A DNA stretch of 48,711 nucleotides from Lelliottia nimipressuralis (GTDB lineage: Bacteria > Pseudomonadota > Gammaproteobacteria > Enterobacterales > Enterobacteriaceae). This document shows positions 19,630-29,158 of this stretch, piece after piece. How positions within the stretch are numbered: position 1 is the first letter of the stretch; the number at the start of each line of letters is the position of its first letter. The stretch is from the NCBI RefSeq assembly GCF_004115925.1, contig NZ_SDDX01000023.1, positions 1 through 48,711 on the forward strand, given 5' to 3'. The translations under genes were made by a program, and so were the position numbers. Below the pieces are notes generated by a model that saw only the letters and a program-made list of their open reading frames with translations, did no database searches and was not told where the DNA came from.

Positions 19630-22010
19630 GGGGCCTCCCGGCAGGTCAGCGGCCCGAAAGTTTGCAGTTTATGCTCCGGATTGGCGCCCACCGTCAGCGT
19701 GGCGTAGCAACGTTTCCCCTCCGGCAAAATCACTTCCAGCGGGTTCACATCGGTCAGATTTTCCAGCCAGGCGATACCGTCATAGCCGACCACCGCCGTG
19801 CTGCGCGAAGCGCGCCGCACCTGGCTGCCAACCGGGATCGCCAGCCCCTGCGGATCGTGCAAAATCACGCTCGCTACCCGCTCCTGTTCCATCGGGAAAT
19901 CCACCAGAAAACCGCTATGACGGCGAATCGCCACCCGGCGTTCTGTCTCCTTAAGCCGCGTATCGGCGGGCAGATTCAGGGTATTGATGCTGTAACTCGC
20001 CGGGTAGTAGGCGGACACGCCACTCACCAGCAAGTAGCCATTGCGGTTGGTTTTACCGACCGGCTGGTTTTCATAATTGACCGGTACGTCCGGGTGACCA
20101 TCGGTGCTGATCACCACAAAGGCATCGTTGATTTTGTTGGCGGCAAACAGCTCGTTGTCCATCAGCACGATGGACCCCATCGCCTCGCCCCACCAGGTCA
20201 TCATGTCCTGTTCGCCGTAACCGCCGCCCTGCACTTCGATATTGTTGTTGCGCCAGCCCAGCGTCCCTTGCTGGTAGTTGCGTGATTTTGACTGATTGGC
20301 CCACGCCATGTTCCAGCTCAGCCCGCCGTCGGACGGCATCGAGTGGTTGTAGTTTATGCGCTGGGTGCTGCCGGAATCCGGCGTGTTTTCGAGGGTGACC
20401 GCGGCGCTGTCGCGTTCACCAATCGGAATTTGCAGGGACATTGCCACCGTCCAGTCGCCGCGCTGTTGATCGCGGCTGGCGGCGAGATAGATACTGCTGC
20501 TTCCCCACAGGTTGCGGCTCCACGACAGGTTCAGTAGCTCAGTTTTTTGGCTATCAAAACTCTCGACACCAATCCACGCCGCGCCGATATTGCCGTACTC
20601 CCCGAGATTAAAGGTCAGGGAATATTGATCCGTGTTGCGACTGAGGCTGGCGATCGGCTGGTCGTGTTCATCATAGATCGTGGGCTGATCGTAGAGCGCC
20701 AGGTTGCCGTAGCCGCGATCGCGTCGGGAGTGCTGCGTCGCCAGACTGAACGCGCTGGTACTGTACTGATAGCCCCAGTTAATCTGCCCGCCATCGTCTC
20801 CGCGCATCCGGCTGTGGGTATACGAAGAATTCACCACGCCGTAGCGCCCCAGTTTCACCACGGTTCCTGCGCCGCCCAGCGCCAGCTCCTCGGCGGCTTC
20901 GCCGTGCCCTTCCAGCGTCAGCCAGTCGGTTAAGCCGTAGCGATAGGAGCCGCTGCCCGCCGCCGGGCCGTAGTCAAAATTCTCAATACCGTAGTTGCGG
21001 CGCAGGCTGCCGAGCGTCACCGCCCCGTCGCTCAGCCCCTGTTTGAGCAGATCGCTGGTGACATAAAACGGCATTGTGGTGCTGACCTGGCGCCCGAGTG
21101 CATCGGTGGTGATCAGCACGGCGTCCCCTGCGCCATTGATGTAGGGCAGATTAGTCAGGGTGAATGGGCCAGGCTGGAGCTGCGTGGAGCCGGAGCGGTA
21201 GCCGTTGATAAACAGATCCACCGAGGTCGGCACCGCCGCTTCACCGGAAAACTCCGGCAGCGGCCAGGTGACGAGATCCGGGCGCAGGGAGAAGTCGCGT
21301 CCGTAGCTGATCCCGCCCATGCGCACGCTGCTGCTCCAGCTCAGGGCATCGCTGATCACATCTCCGACCGTCCAGGTCGTGGCGTCGTCTTCGTTGGTGA
21401 TCATCACCGTGGTGTCGTAACGTACGTACCCTTCCTGCTGGCCCGTGTCTCCGGCAAAACTTTTGCGGGTATACCCCGTTGAAGAGAGCGATCCGTTTTC
21501 ATTGAAATAGCGGAACTCATGCCAGAGCGACGCCTGGCCGCCAATATGCTCGGTGTGGTTGGTGTAGAGATCGTAATTGAGCAGCGCCCCTTTGCCGTAC
21601 TGCGGTTTGCTTTGGGTCGGCTGGCCGCTAAAAGGGGTAACGCGGGCCGATATCCAGTCGCGGGGGACGTTAAGCAGCAGGCGCTGGGCGGCGCTGTCAT
21701 ATTCAACGCGCACCTTCGAGAGACGGGAGAGATCGACCTCACCGTTGGGCACCTGCTCCGGCGGTAAACCCGCGCGCAGCAGATCCGCACTGGAGATAAA
21801 AAAGGTCCCGTTGCGCTGCGTGACGGGGACCACCAGTCCAGTGTCATAGTGGTTGATCACCACCGAGAGCTGAAACACTGCTTCGCTATTTATCGCCTGC
21901 GCATCTGGCGGGGGCGGTAAACTGTCATCGCCAGATTCGGCCCAGGCGCTGGTCGAGACACAAAGCAGGATAATCATCGCCGGTTTCAGTGGACGGGCGC
22001 CGACTGCCAT
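19626..22010 (-). CDS. Archaic (Csu-type) pilus usher
   Basis: A 794-residue outer-membrane usher, shorter than the FimD-like one at 8547 and of the CsuD type. The export signal MAVGARPLKPAMIILLCVSTSAWA precedes an N-terminal domain (AVFQLSVVINHYDTGLVVPV). Family stretches include VDLFINGYRSGSTQLQPGPFTLTNLPYINGAG in the barrel region and GKTNRNGYLLVSGVSAYYP near residue 655. The start overlaps the chaperone 3' end by 25 bp, and the stop overlaps the tip gene, so the operon is tightly packed. Confidence 0.88.
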   Translation of the reverse strand: MAVGARPLKPAMIILLCVSTSAWAESGDDSLPPPPDAQAINSEAVFQLSVVINHYDTGLVVPVTQRNGTFFISSADLLRAGLPPEQVPNGEVDLSRLSKVRVEYDSAAQRLLLNVPRDWISARVTPFSGQPTQSKPQYGKGALLNYDLYTNHTEHIGGQASLWHEFRYFNENGSLSSTGYTRKSFAGDTGQQEGYVRYDTTVMITNEDDATTWTVGDVISDALSWSSSVRMGGISYGRDFSLRPDLVTWPLPEFSGEAAVPTSVDLFINGYRSGSTQLQPGPFTLTNLPYINGAGDAVLITTDALGRQVSTTMPFYVTSDLLKQGLSDGAVTLGSLRRNYGIENFDYGPAAGSGSYRYGLTDWLTLEGHGEAAEELALGGAGTVVKLGRYGVVNSSYTHSRMRGDDGGQINWGYQYSTSAFSLATQHSRRDRGYGNLALYDQPTIYDEHDQPIASLSRNTDQYSLTFNLGEYGNIGAAWIGVESFDSQKTELLNLSWSRNLWGSSSIYLAASRDQQRGDWTVAMSLQIPIGERDSAAVTLENTPDSGSTQRINYNHSMPSDGGLSWNMAWANQSKSRNYQQGTLGWRNNNIEVQGGGYGEQDMMTWWGEAMGSIVLMDNELFAANKINDAFVVISTDGHPDVPVNYENQPVGKTNRNGYLLVSGVSAYYPASYSINTLNLPADTRLKETERRVAIRRHSGFLVDFPMEQERVASVILHDPQGLAIPVGSQVRRASRSTAVVGYDGIAWLENLTDVNPLEVILPEGKRCYATLTVGANPEHKLQTFGPLTCREAP

Positions 22011-22735
22011 TGCGTATTCCCGGCATTAATTTGCGCACTCATCTGGCTTGCCTGATGCACGCCCGCCGGAAGCGGCCAGCTGCGGGTGCTGTCCGGGAGA
22101 ACATAGCCGAGCAGACCGTCAGCGATGGTGCGTTTATCCAGCACCACCTGGCTTAAACGGACGTGAACGTCCCCCCGATTACGCACCTGCAGCGCGGGTT
22201 TTCCTCCTTCCTGAATAATCTTCCAGCTCAGATTTTGCGTATCGGCCAGCGCGTGATGCGCCCCCTCTTTTATTGTTGGGATGCCTTGTCCGTAAACGAA
22301 CAGCGGAATGGAGTAGCGCATCTGGATTTTCAGGCCAATTTCGGGCTGAGATTTGTCAGCGGGCTGGGGAATTTCATCGACGATAATGCGGTAGGCTTGT
22401 TCAACGCCCATCGGAACGTTGCCCTGTTTGATTAAGCGAATCAGCTGCTTGCCGTCTTTGCCAATGGTCACAATCGGCGGGCTGGCAACCACATCCTGCT
22501 GAGCGGTGTAGCGCTCAAATCCGTTCTCCTGTTTCCAGCGCATAATTCGCACCTGCATGGTGGTGGCGCTGTTCCCCTGGTTCTGGATCCACAGCTCGGT
22601 GGCTTTGGTGTCGGCCGAAAGCCAGGGGTCAATCGGCCAGAGCAAAATGGTCGCCGCCGCATTGGCCCGTCCCGACATCATGGCCAGCATCGCCCACATC
22701 CCCAGTACGCCATAGCGAATCATTGGTGCCTTCAT
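21986..22735 (-). CDS. Archaic (Csu-type) pilus periplasmic chaperone
   Basis: 249 residues with a signal peptide (ending RANA then AATILLWPID). It has the PapD-like two-domain pattern: TELWIQNQGNSATTMQVRIMRW in domain 1, and LQVRNRGDVHVRLSQVVL in domain 2. It would hold spore-coat-U pilins and pass them to the usher. GGGAG and GAAGG lie just before the ATG. It corresponds to CsuC in gene order. Confidence 0.88.
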   Translation of the reverse strand: MKAPMIRYGVLGMWAMLAMMSGRANAAATILLWPIDPWLSADTKATELWIQNQGNSATTMQVRIMRWKQENGFERYTAQQDVVASPPIVTIGKDGKQLIRLIKQGNVPMGVEQAYRIIVDEIPQPADKSQPEIGLKIQMRYSIPLFVYGQGIPTIKEGAHHALADTQNLSWKIIQEGGKPALQVRNRGDVHVRLSQVVLDKRTIADGLLGYVLPDSTRSWPLPAGVHQASQMSAQINAGNTQWQSAPVH

Positions 22736-22751
22736 TGCCCTTCTCCCTGTT

Positions 22752-23300
22752 TCACCATGACAACGTCACGGTGAGTTGATCTGAATAGGTTCCGGCAGGG
22801 CTAAACCCTGTCAAAAGCGCCACACCAAACAACGGCAGCGCAATATTGTTGCTATTGGTATAGGTCACCGGCACCGCCTGATTGATCCCGATCTCACTGT
22901 TTGCCGCCAGCGAACTGCTGCTGTACAGCCGGTAGGCCACCATTTCCGTGCCGCTGGCGCGCTGCATTCGGCGCACGGAAGAATAATGTTGCCCGCCGTC
23001 AATACTCATACTCAGCGCAACATTCGGTGTGCAAGCGATCGACAAGGATCCGTTCGGCACAAAACTGGTGCTGACCTGCCCGGTGGCGACGCCCGACCGC
23101 GTACCGAAGTTAAGCGTACCGAGCACCCCACCGGTGCCTGTCGTCACCGAGCAGCCGGGCGTTATCGTCGCCGACACCTGAAACGACTGCGAAGTGACCG
23201 CGTGCGCCGTTCCCGCCGTCACTAACCCGGCGCAGAGAGCAAAAAAAAGGCGCAGTTTTCCCTCTGCGATTTTTCGCAGACGTGCGATGACTTCGGTCAT
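22752..23300 (-). CDS. Archaic pilus minor subunit (spore-coat-U domain)
   Basis: 182 residues with an N-terminal export signal (…LRLFFALCAGLVTAGTAHA) and one spore-coat-U-like domain: VSATITPGCSVTTGTGGVLGTLNFG at the start and SPAGTYSDQLTVTLSW at the end. It starts 14 bp after the first pilin gene. Its N-terminus is uncertain: the ATG at 23300 has only a poor ribosome site (GGAA 1-3 bases away) and may depend on translational coupling. It matches CsuA or CsuB by position. Confidence 0.8.
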   Translation of the reverse strand: MTEVIARLRKIAEGKLRLFFALCAGLVTAGTAHAVTSQSFQVSATITPGCSVTTGTGGVLGTLNFGTRSGVATGQVSTSFVPNGSLSIACTPNVALSMSIDGGQHYSSVRRMQRASGTEMVAYRLYSSSSLAANSEIGINQAVPVTYTNSNNIALPLFGVALLTGFSPAGTYSDQLTVTLSW

Positions 23301-23314
23301 TTCCGGCGCTTGAA

Positions 23315-23884
23315 CTAGTAGGTCACACTGACGTTAATGGTGTCCGTATAGGTTCCCGGTACCACGGTGACGCTGTTTCCGCCCCCTGTGATGCGGCCAT
23401 ACAGGGTGTAACTGTCGACGCCGCCTGCGGTGGAAGCCACCGGGAGCGGTGCGTTGTTGGCAATGATGTTATTAAATCCGCTGTCGCTAAACAGGCTATA
23501 GGCCACACCCTGCGCGGTGTTGGCGGTATTCACCAGATAACGTGCGGGCGTGCCCGGCGTACCGACGACGGTGCCTGGCGCAGTGGAGTTAGTGTTTCCG
23601 GTGATCGCCACCGTATAACTGGCGGTCGTACACTGAATGGTGAAGGTATTCCCGCCGCTGGCCCCCGCAAGCTGGGTAGTCAGAGTGGAGAAGGTTGCGG
23701 GATGCGTCCCGAAGTCGAGGCTACCGAAATTAATACCGTTTTGCGTCGGAGAGCCGTTGATCAGGCAACCGTTGGTTAGCGTCAGGGTAGCGCCGATGGT
23801 TCCGCTACTGGTCACCGCTATCGCCTGATGTGCCGCTAACGCCAGCATGCCGCCCGTACAGATCAGAAGGAGTTTACTTTTCAT
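23315..23884 (-). CDS. Archaic pilus major subunit (spore-coat-U domain)
   Basis: 189 residues, signal peptide MKSKLLLICTGGMLALAAHQAIA. A single spore-coat-U domain follows: IGATLTLTNGCLINGSP at the start, FGSLDFG in the middle and VPGTYTDTINVSVTY at the end. As first gene, with a strong ribosome site (GGAGGG, 6 bases before ATG), it is the likely rod subunit (CsuA/B equivalent). Rich in Thr, Ser, Gly and Asn, as pilins are. Confidence 0.83.
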   Translation of the reverse strand: MKSKLLLICTGGMLALAAHQAIAVTSSGTIGATLTLTNGCLINGSPTQNGINFGSLDFGTHPATFSTLTTQLAGASGGNTFTIQCTTASYTVAITGNTNSTAPGTVVGTPGTPARYLVNTANTAQGVAYSLFSDSGFNNIIANNAPLPVASTAGGVDSYTLYGRITGGGNSVTVVPGTYTDTINVSVTY

Positions 23885-23927
23885 TTACAGCCCTCCAGGA
23901 AGTGTGCCCTTCGTTTTTTCGTATTTT

Positions 23928-23943
23928 ATTGAGAGTACTCAAT
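23928..23943. promoter_or_regulatory. Inverted repeat ATTGAG-N4-CTCAAT upstream of the pilus operon
   Basis: A perfect 6-bp dyad 44 bp before the major pilin start, at a spot where an operator would sit. A related dyad lies 39 bp (centre to centre) further upstream. Confidence 0.4.
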
Positions 23944-23967
23944 CCGTTAGCAGCACTTAACCTTCCC

Positions 23968-23981
23968 AATGAGCACTCATT
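23968..23981. promoter_or_regulatory. Inverted repeat AATGAG-CA-CTCATT upstream of the pilus operon
   Basis: The second of two related dyads sharing the TGAG/CTCA core. The 39-bp separation is a little under four helical turns. The regulator is unknown. Confidence 0.4.
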
Positions 23982-24132
23982 GTGAATTTAGTTTATGGAT
24001 CGGGGTTCAACCACCTGCTCCGCTTCGCCTCATGCCTTTGCGGTATTGACACTTTATTTTTATATAAAACAGATAGTTGGTACTTTCCGGGCAGGTTTAA
24101 AAGTGGGTATCAGGAGGATATATTCATAATAC

Positions 24133-24148
24133 TGTGATTTATGTCACA
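24133..24148. promoter_or_regulatory. Consensus CRP-cAMP site
   Basis: TGTGA-TTTATG-TCACA matches the CRP consensus TGTGA-N6-TCACA exactly. It lies 170 bp before the symporter start and 249 bp before the pilus start. Activation of the symporter when preferred sugars are absent is the likeliest role. Confidence 0.8.
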
Positions 24149-24317
24149 ATATATCGGTCACATTTAGATAACAAAATCAATAAAACTTAAAAAATAGTTG
24201 TATCTGTATCCGCTTTACTTCAATTTATGCGATGAATGTATTTGTGCGCTGAAATTAAAAAATTATATGACTCAGCGCACTGATGAAACTTAAGCGCATA
24301 ACAGAGGGTCTTTTTTA

Positions 24318-25577
24318 GTGGCAAGTGCAAACAAACTCACGCTGTTCATCGTGATTTTCATGCTGGCGGGTATTCTTTCAGGGGCAGCCATTCACGAGTA
24401 CGCGTCTGCCGACGCGATCGCGACCTGGGCAGACAATATCACACTCCTCACCGATATTTTCCTCCGACTGATCAAAATGGTTATCGCGCCGCTGGTGTTT
24501 AGTACGCTGACGGTGGGCATCATGAAGCTTGGCGAAACCTCCACCATTGGCCGCGTGGGCGGTAAAGCGATGGTGTGGTTTATCAGCTCCTCCGTGCTGT
24601 CGATTCTGGTCGGCTTGTTTATTGTCACTCTCGAACAGCCGGGTACGGGTCTGAACCTGACGATTCCCGCCGGTTCTGTCGACACCGGGCTGGCAGTGAG
24701 CGGGATGTCACTGAAGGGCTTTCTGTCGCACACCATTCCGACTAGTATTGTCGGGGCGATGGCGAATAATGAAATTCTGCAAATCGTCGTTTTCTCGATG
24801 TTCTTTGGCATCGGCGGCGCGTCTCTGGGCGAGAAGTTCAATGCCCCCCTCGTCGCTGCGCTGGATGTGGTGTCTCACATCATGTTGAAAGTCACGGGCT
24901 ATGTGATGTACGTTGCACCGCTGGCGATATTTGCGGCCATCTCGTCAGTCATCGCCACTCAGGGGCTGGGGATTTTGCTCAACTACGCTTCCTTTATCGG
25001 CGGATATTACGTGGCGATTATGCTCACCTGCCTGGTGCTGCTGGCGGTAGGATACATGGTGCTGAAAAAAGAGGTTTTCCGCCTGGTCAGCATGCTGAAA
25101 GATCCGGTGCTGGTCGCGTTTACCACCAGCAGCTCCGAAGCGGCCTACCCGAAAACCCTGGAGCAGCTCACCCGCTTCGGCTGTTCCCGCAATATCGTCT
25201 CCTTCGTTCTGCCGATTGGTTACTCCTTTAACCTGGTCGGCTCGATGGTGTACTGCTCCTTTGCGTCGATGTTTATCGCGCAGGCTTACAATATTCATCT
25301 GAGTTTCGCCGAAGTCACCGTTCTGATGCTGACGCTGATGCTGGCTTCCAAGGGTATCGCAGGCGTGCCACGTTCCGCGCTGGTGGTATTAGCCGCGACC
25401 ATCCCAAGCTTCAACATTCCTGTCGCAGGGATCTTGCTGCTGATGGGCATCGACCATTTCCTCGATATGGGTCGTTCAGCGATTAATGTGCTGGGCAACG
25501 GGATTGCAACGGCAATGCTGGCGCAAAACGAAGGGCTGCTGGAAGAAGAGCCGGAACTCATTGAGCAGGAAGCGTAA
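24318..25577 (+). CDS. Dicarboxylate/amino acid:cation symporter (DAACS family), atypical cation site
   Basis: 419 residues, about eight membrane segments and two re-entrant hairpins, of the DctA/GltP family. The Ser-rich hairpin motif is TTSSSEAAYP (269-278), and helix 8 carries DHFLDMGRSAINVLGN (379-394), with Arg386 at the place that binds the substrate carboxylate. The NMDGT motif of helix 7 reads NLVGS here (305-309), so the Asp that holds sodium in GltPh is Val, and the helix-8 Asp equivalent to GltPh D405 is Asn394. GTG start with GAGGG 9 bases upstream. Convergent to cheW. The substrate is probably a C4-dicarboxylate or acidic amino acid. Confidence 0.85.
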   Translation: MASANKLTLFIVIFMLAGILSGAAIHEYASADAIATWADNITLLTDIFLRLIKMVIAPLVFSTLTVGIMKLGETSTIGRVGGKAMVWFISSSVLSILVGLFIVTLEQPGTGLNLTIPAGSVDTGLAVSGMSLKGFLSHTIPTSIVGAMANNEILQIVVFSMFFGIGGASLGEKFNAPLVAALDVVSHIMLKVTGYVMYVAPLAIFAAISSVIATQGLGILLNYASFIGGYYVAIMLTCLVLLAVGYMVLKKEVFRLVSMLKDPVLVAFTTSSSEAAYPKTLEQLTRFGCSRNIVSFVLPIGYSFNLVGSMVYCSFASMFIAQAYNIHLSFAEVTVLMLTLMLASKGIAGVPRSALVVLAATIPSFNIPVAGILLLMGIDHFLDMGRSAINVLGNGIATAMLAQNEGLLEEEPELIEQEA

Positions 25578-25582
25578 GAGGT

Positions 25583-25620
25583 AAAAAAGCCGGGTAGCGT
25601 TAACGCTCACCCGGCTTTCT
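25583..25620 (+). terminator. Bidirectional intrinsic terminator between symporter gene and cheW
   Basis: AAAGCCGGGT (25586-25595) pairs with ACCCGGCTTT (25609-25618) around a further palindrome AGCGTTAACGCT. A-run on the left, T-run on the right, so it can serve both convergent operons. Confidence 0.85.
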
Positions 25621-25660
25621 CAGTTAATACCATTCTCTGCCGGGTCCCCCCGGCATCACA

Positions 25661-26164
25661 TCACGCCACGTGACTCGCCGCGATATCCAGCAGGGCCATC
25701 TCGTCGCTGTTCAGCAGTTTCTCGATGTTCACCAAAATCAGCATACGGTCGCCCAGCGCGCCCAGACCGGTCAGGTATTCGGTAGACAGGGTCACCGCGA
25801 ATTCCGGTGCCGGGCGGATCTGGTCGGCGGTCAGCGACAGCACGTCAGACACGCCATCGACCACGATACCCACTACGCGCTGGCCCAGGTTCAGGACGAT
25901 TACCACGGTGTTGTCGTTATACTCCACTTCACCCTGGCTAAACTTCACGCGCAGATCGACGATAGGGACAATGACACCACGCAGGTTGGTCACACCTTTG
26001 ATAAAGGAAGGTGTGTTGGCAATGCGAGTCACCTGATCGTAGCCGCGAATCTCCTGCACTTTAAGAATATCGATGCCGTACTCTTCATCGCCTAAAGTGA
26101 AAACCAGGAATTCCTGCCCTGATGGCTCGCCGGCCAGTTTCGTTACATTACTCATACCGGTCAT
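25661..26164 (-). CDS. cheW: Chemotaxis coupling protein CheW
   Basis: 167 residues, the same length as E. coli CheW and nearly identical to it ([33 protein letters not shown]). It links the kinase CheA to receptor tips in the arrays. Last gene of motA-motB-cheA-cheW, 20 bp after cheA. Confidence 0.98.
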   Translation of the reverse strand: MTGMSNVTKLAGEPSGQEFLVFTLGDEEYGIDILKVQEIRGYDQVTRIANTPSFIKGVTNLRGVIVPIVDLRVKFSQGEVEYNDNTVVIVLNLGQRVVGIVVDGVSDVLSLTADQIRPAPEFAVTLSTEYLTGLGALGDRMLILVNIEKLLNSDEMALLDIAASHVA

Positions 26165-26184
26165 GTTTATACCTTCTTAACTAA

Positions 26185-28224
26185 TCAGGCGGCTGTGTAC
26201 GCCACACGTTGTTCACGATTTAAACCCTGAAGCGCCGACACATCGACGATCAGTGCGACGCTGCCATCGCCAAGGATGGTGGCAGCTGAAATTCCTGGCA
26301 CTTTGCGGTAGTTGCTTTCGAGGTTTTTCACCACCACCTGGTGCTGACCAATCAGCTGATCGACCAGCAGCGCATAGCGGCGCCCCGCGCTTTGCAGAAT
26401 AACCACGATGCCCTGAGTCGCTTCGGTCTTCGCGCCGTCGACTTCAAACACTTTCCACAGTTCCACCAGCGGCAGATACTCGCCACGCACTTCCAGTACG
26501 CGCTCGCCACCGGCCAGCGGATGCAGATCTTCATCACGCGGCTGCAGGGATTCCATCACCGCATTCAGCGGAAGAATAAATACTTCGTCGGCGACCTTCA
26601 CGGACATCCCGTCGAGGATCGCCAGCGTCAGTGGCAGCAGGATACGGATAGTGGTACCTGAACCTTGCTTAGACTTGATCTCAACGTGGCCGCCCATCTC
26701 CTGGATGTTACGTTTCACCACGTCCATGCCCACGCCTCGGCCCGACACATCAGTCACCTGCTCAGCAGTCGAGAAGCCCGGGGCGAAGATCAGCATGCCG
26801 ACTTCTTCATCGGTCATGTTCTCGTTCACCTGCATGCCCTGCGAAAGAGCTTTCGCCAGAATACGCTCGCGGTTCAGGCCTGCGCCGTCATCGGTCACTT
26901 CAATGCAGATGTTGCCGCCCTGATGTTCTGCGGACAGAATCAGGTTACCGACCGGGGATTTCCCTGCCGCAATACGGTTTTCCGGGGATTCAATGCCGTG
27001 ATCGAGGCTGTTACGCACCAGGTGCGTTAACGGATCGATAATGCGCTCAATCAGGCTCTTATCCAGCTCGGTTGAACTCCCCAGTTGGGTCAGTTCAATC
27101 TGTTTGTTCAGCTTGCTCGCCAGGTCGCGGACCAGACGCGGGAAGCGGCTGAAGACGTACTCCATCGGCATCATGCGGATGGACATCACCGATTCCTGCA
27201 GATCGCGGGCGTTACGTTGTAACTGACCCATGCTGGTAATCAGATCGCCGTGGGTCACCGGGTCCAGTTCGTTCGAACGTTGCGCCAGCATGGACTGGGT
27301 AATCACCAGTTCGCCCACCAGGTTAATCAGCTGGTCGACCTTCTCTACCGCCACGCGGATACTGGTGGATTCACTGCTGCGGGCCGCCGGTTTTTCACGT
27401 TCAGCGCGGTTCGGCGCAGCCGATTCGCCGGGAACGGCTTTCAGCACGGGCGTCGGGGCAACCACCGCTGGCACGCTCACGTCAGGCGCTGCCACCACTT
27501 CCGCAACCTCAACAGGGGCTTCTGCAGCCGCCGTTTCAGTTTCAAAGGTGATCTGGTCGGCTTCAATCACGAAGCACAGCACCGCGACGATATCATCCTG
27601 ACCGATGCCACCATCAATGGTAGCTGCCAGACTATCGGGGCCTTTAACGATGTTGCTCAGGGACGCCAGGTTACCCAGCTCTTCTTCCAGCAGATTCACT
27701 TCACTCTCTTTCAGACGAGAGAGCACCACGCGCAGCTTTGCTTCGGCTGCAGGCGGGGTCGCGTCTTCTGACGCCAGTGCATCAACCACGCTTAATTTTG
27801 CCGCGCTGACCGCAGGTGCAGCGACTTCGCCCTTCGCTTCCAGAGCTAACTGGCGCAGAGCGTTGCAGATGTATTCAAAGCTTGCAGCATCTGGCTCTTG
27901 CGAGCTTTTATAGGCGTCGAGCTGTTCCTGCATAATATCTTTGGTTTCCAAAAACAGGTTAATAATGTCGGTGTTGAGCTGCATCTCACCGCGACGAGCT
28001 TCATCCAGCAGGTTCTCCATTAAATGGGTAGTTTCCTGCAAAATGGTAAAACCAAATGTTCCGGCGCCACCTTTAATGGAATGTGCCGCGCGGAAAATGG
28101 CATTGAGCTGTTCTGAATCCGGTGCCTCAGGCACTAAATCCAGCAGATGCTGCTCCATGTCCGCCAACAACTCGTCGGCTTCATCAAAAAACGTCTGGTA
28201 AAAATCGCTAATATCCATGCTCAC
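26185..28224 (-). CDS. cheA: Chemotaxis histidine kinase CheA
   Basis: 679 residues, about 25 more than E. coli, with the extra length in the Pro/Ala/Val-rich linker (~220-280). Order: phosphotransfer domain with His48 in RAAHSIKGG; CheY/CheB-binding domain (~160-225); dimer helices; ATP-binding domain with LVRNSLDHGIE, DDGAGLNRERI and GRGVGMDVV; CheW-like regulatory domain at the C-terminus. Met98 is kept, so the short form CheA-S could also be made. GTG start, 4 bp after motB. Confidence 0.97.
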   Translation of the reverse strand: MSMDISDFYQTFFDEADELLADMEQHLLDLVPEAPDSEQLNAIFRAAHSIKGGAGTFGFTILQETTHLMENLLDEARRGEMQLNTDIINLFLETKDIMQEQLDAYKSSQEPDAASFEYICNALRQLALEAKGEVAAPAVSAAKLSVVDALASEDATPPAAEAKLRVVLSRLKESEVNLLEEELGNLASLSNIVKGPDSLAATIDGGIGQDDIVAVLCFVIEADQITFETETAAAEAPVEVAEVVAAPDVSVPAVVAPTPVLKAVPGESAAPNRAEREKPAARSSESTSIRVAVEKVDQLINLVGELVITQSMLAQRSNELDPVTHGDLITSMGQLQRNARDLQESVMSIRMMPMEYVFSRFPRLVRDLASKLNKQIELTQLGSSTELDKSLIERIIDPLTHLVRNSLDHGIESPENRIAAGKSPVGNLILSAEHQGGNICIEVTDDGAGLNRERILAKALSQGMQVNENMTDEEVGMLIFAPGFSTAEQVTDVSGRGVGMDVVKRNIQEMGGHVEIKSKQGSGTTIRILLPLTLAILDGMSVKVADEVFILPLNAVMESLQPRDEDLHPLAGGERVLEVRGEYLPLVELWKVFEVDGAKTEATQGIVVILQSAGRRYALLVDQLIGQHQVVVKNLESNYRKVPGISAATILGDGSVALIVDVSALQGLNREQRVAYTAA

Positions 28225-28228
28225 GCTA

Positions 28229-29158
28229 TCACCTCGGATTGGCTGGTGGCGATGTTGGAACGGCAGCCGAAGGCACTGCCCCTGGCTGTTTTAAATCATC
28301 CAGTGACTCATTCTGGCTTTCGGCGTTTTCGTGCAGAATGGTCTGCTCCGCCTGCTGATTGAGCACTAAAAGACTGATACGACGGTTGATGGCATCGTCC
28401 GGGCCGCGGTCGGTCACCCGCATGGTGGCTGCCATTCCGACGACGCGCAGGACTTTGCCCTCATCAAGCCCACCCACCACCAGCTCGCGACGCGAGGCGT
28501 TGGCACGATCGGCAGAAAGCTCCCAGTTGCTGTATCCCTTTTCGCCGTTGGCATACGGGAAATCATCCGTATGGCCAGAGAGACTGATGCGGTTCGGAAT
28601 ACCGTTCAGCACCGGCGCAATACCGCGCAAAATATCGCGCATGTAAGGCTCAACTTCCGCGCTGCCGGTTTTGAACATTGGGCGGTTCTGGCTATCAATA
28701 ATCTGGATGCGTAACCCTTCCTGCACCAGATCGATTTTCAAATGTGGACGCAGCGCGCGCAGTTTCGGGTCAGCCTCGATGAGCTGGTCGAGGTCGCCAC
28801 GCAGTTTTTTCAACCGCGCCTGCTCCATGCGCTTTTTCAGCTCGTCGATATTTGGCTCTTTCTTCACTTCACCCTTTTGCTGGGTGTAATCATCACCCCC
28901 GCCAGGGATTGGGCTGTCGCTGTTCGCGATTCGCTGCCCACCCGTCACCGCCGTCGCCAGCGGTGTTCTGAAATACTCCGCGATCTGAATCAGCTCTTTC
29001 GGGCTGGAGATGGAAATCAGCCACATCACCAGGAAAAACGCCATCATTGCGGTCATAAAGTCCGCGTAAGCGATTTTCCACGAGCCATGGGAACCGCCCC
29101 CATGGCCTTTGTGTTTGCGCTTTTTAACTATGACGATGGGATGGGACTGATTTTTCAT
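28229..29158 (-). CDS. motB: Flagellar stator protein MotB
   Basis: 309 residues. One membrane helix (~28-50) contains the proton-carrying Asp33 in [18 protein letters not shown] plug segment and a C-terminal OmpA-like peptidoglycan-binding domain follow ([29 protein letters not shown]). With MotA it makes the proton channel that drives rotation. It overlaps motA by 4 bp. Confidence 0.97.
   Translation of the reverse strand: MKNQSHPIVIVKKRKHKGHGGGSHGSWKIAYADFMTAMMAFFLVMWLISISSPKELIQIAEYFRTPLATAVTGGQRIANSDSPIPGGGDDYTQQKGEVKKEPNIDELKKRMEQARLKKLRGDLDQLIEADPKLRALRPHLKIDLVQEGLRIQIIDSQNRPMFKTGSAEVEPYMRDILRGIAPVLNGIPNRISLSGHTDDFPYANGEKGYSNWELSADRANASRRELVVGGLDEGKVLRVVGMAATMRVTDRGPDDAINRRISLLVLNQQAEQTILHENAESQNESLDDLKQPGAVPSAAVPTSPPANPR

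Larger units (their letters stand above)
23885..24317. promoter_or_regulatory. Divergent promoter region: pilus operon / DAACS symporter
   Basis: 433 bp, AT-rich to the right of about 24050. It holds the two TGAG/CTCA dyads (left), a consensus CRP site at 24133-24148, and no further gene. No clean -35/-10 pair stands out for either side. Confidence 0.6.
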
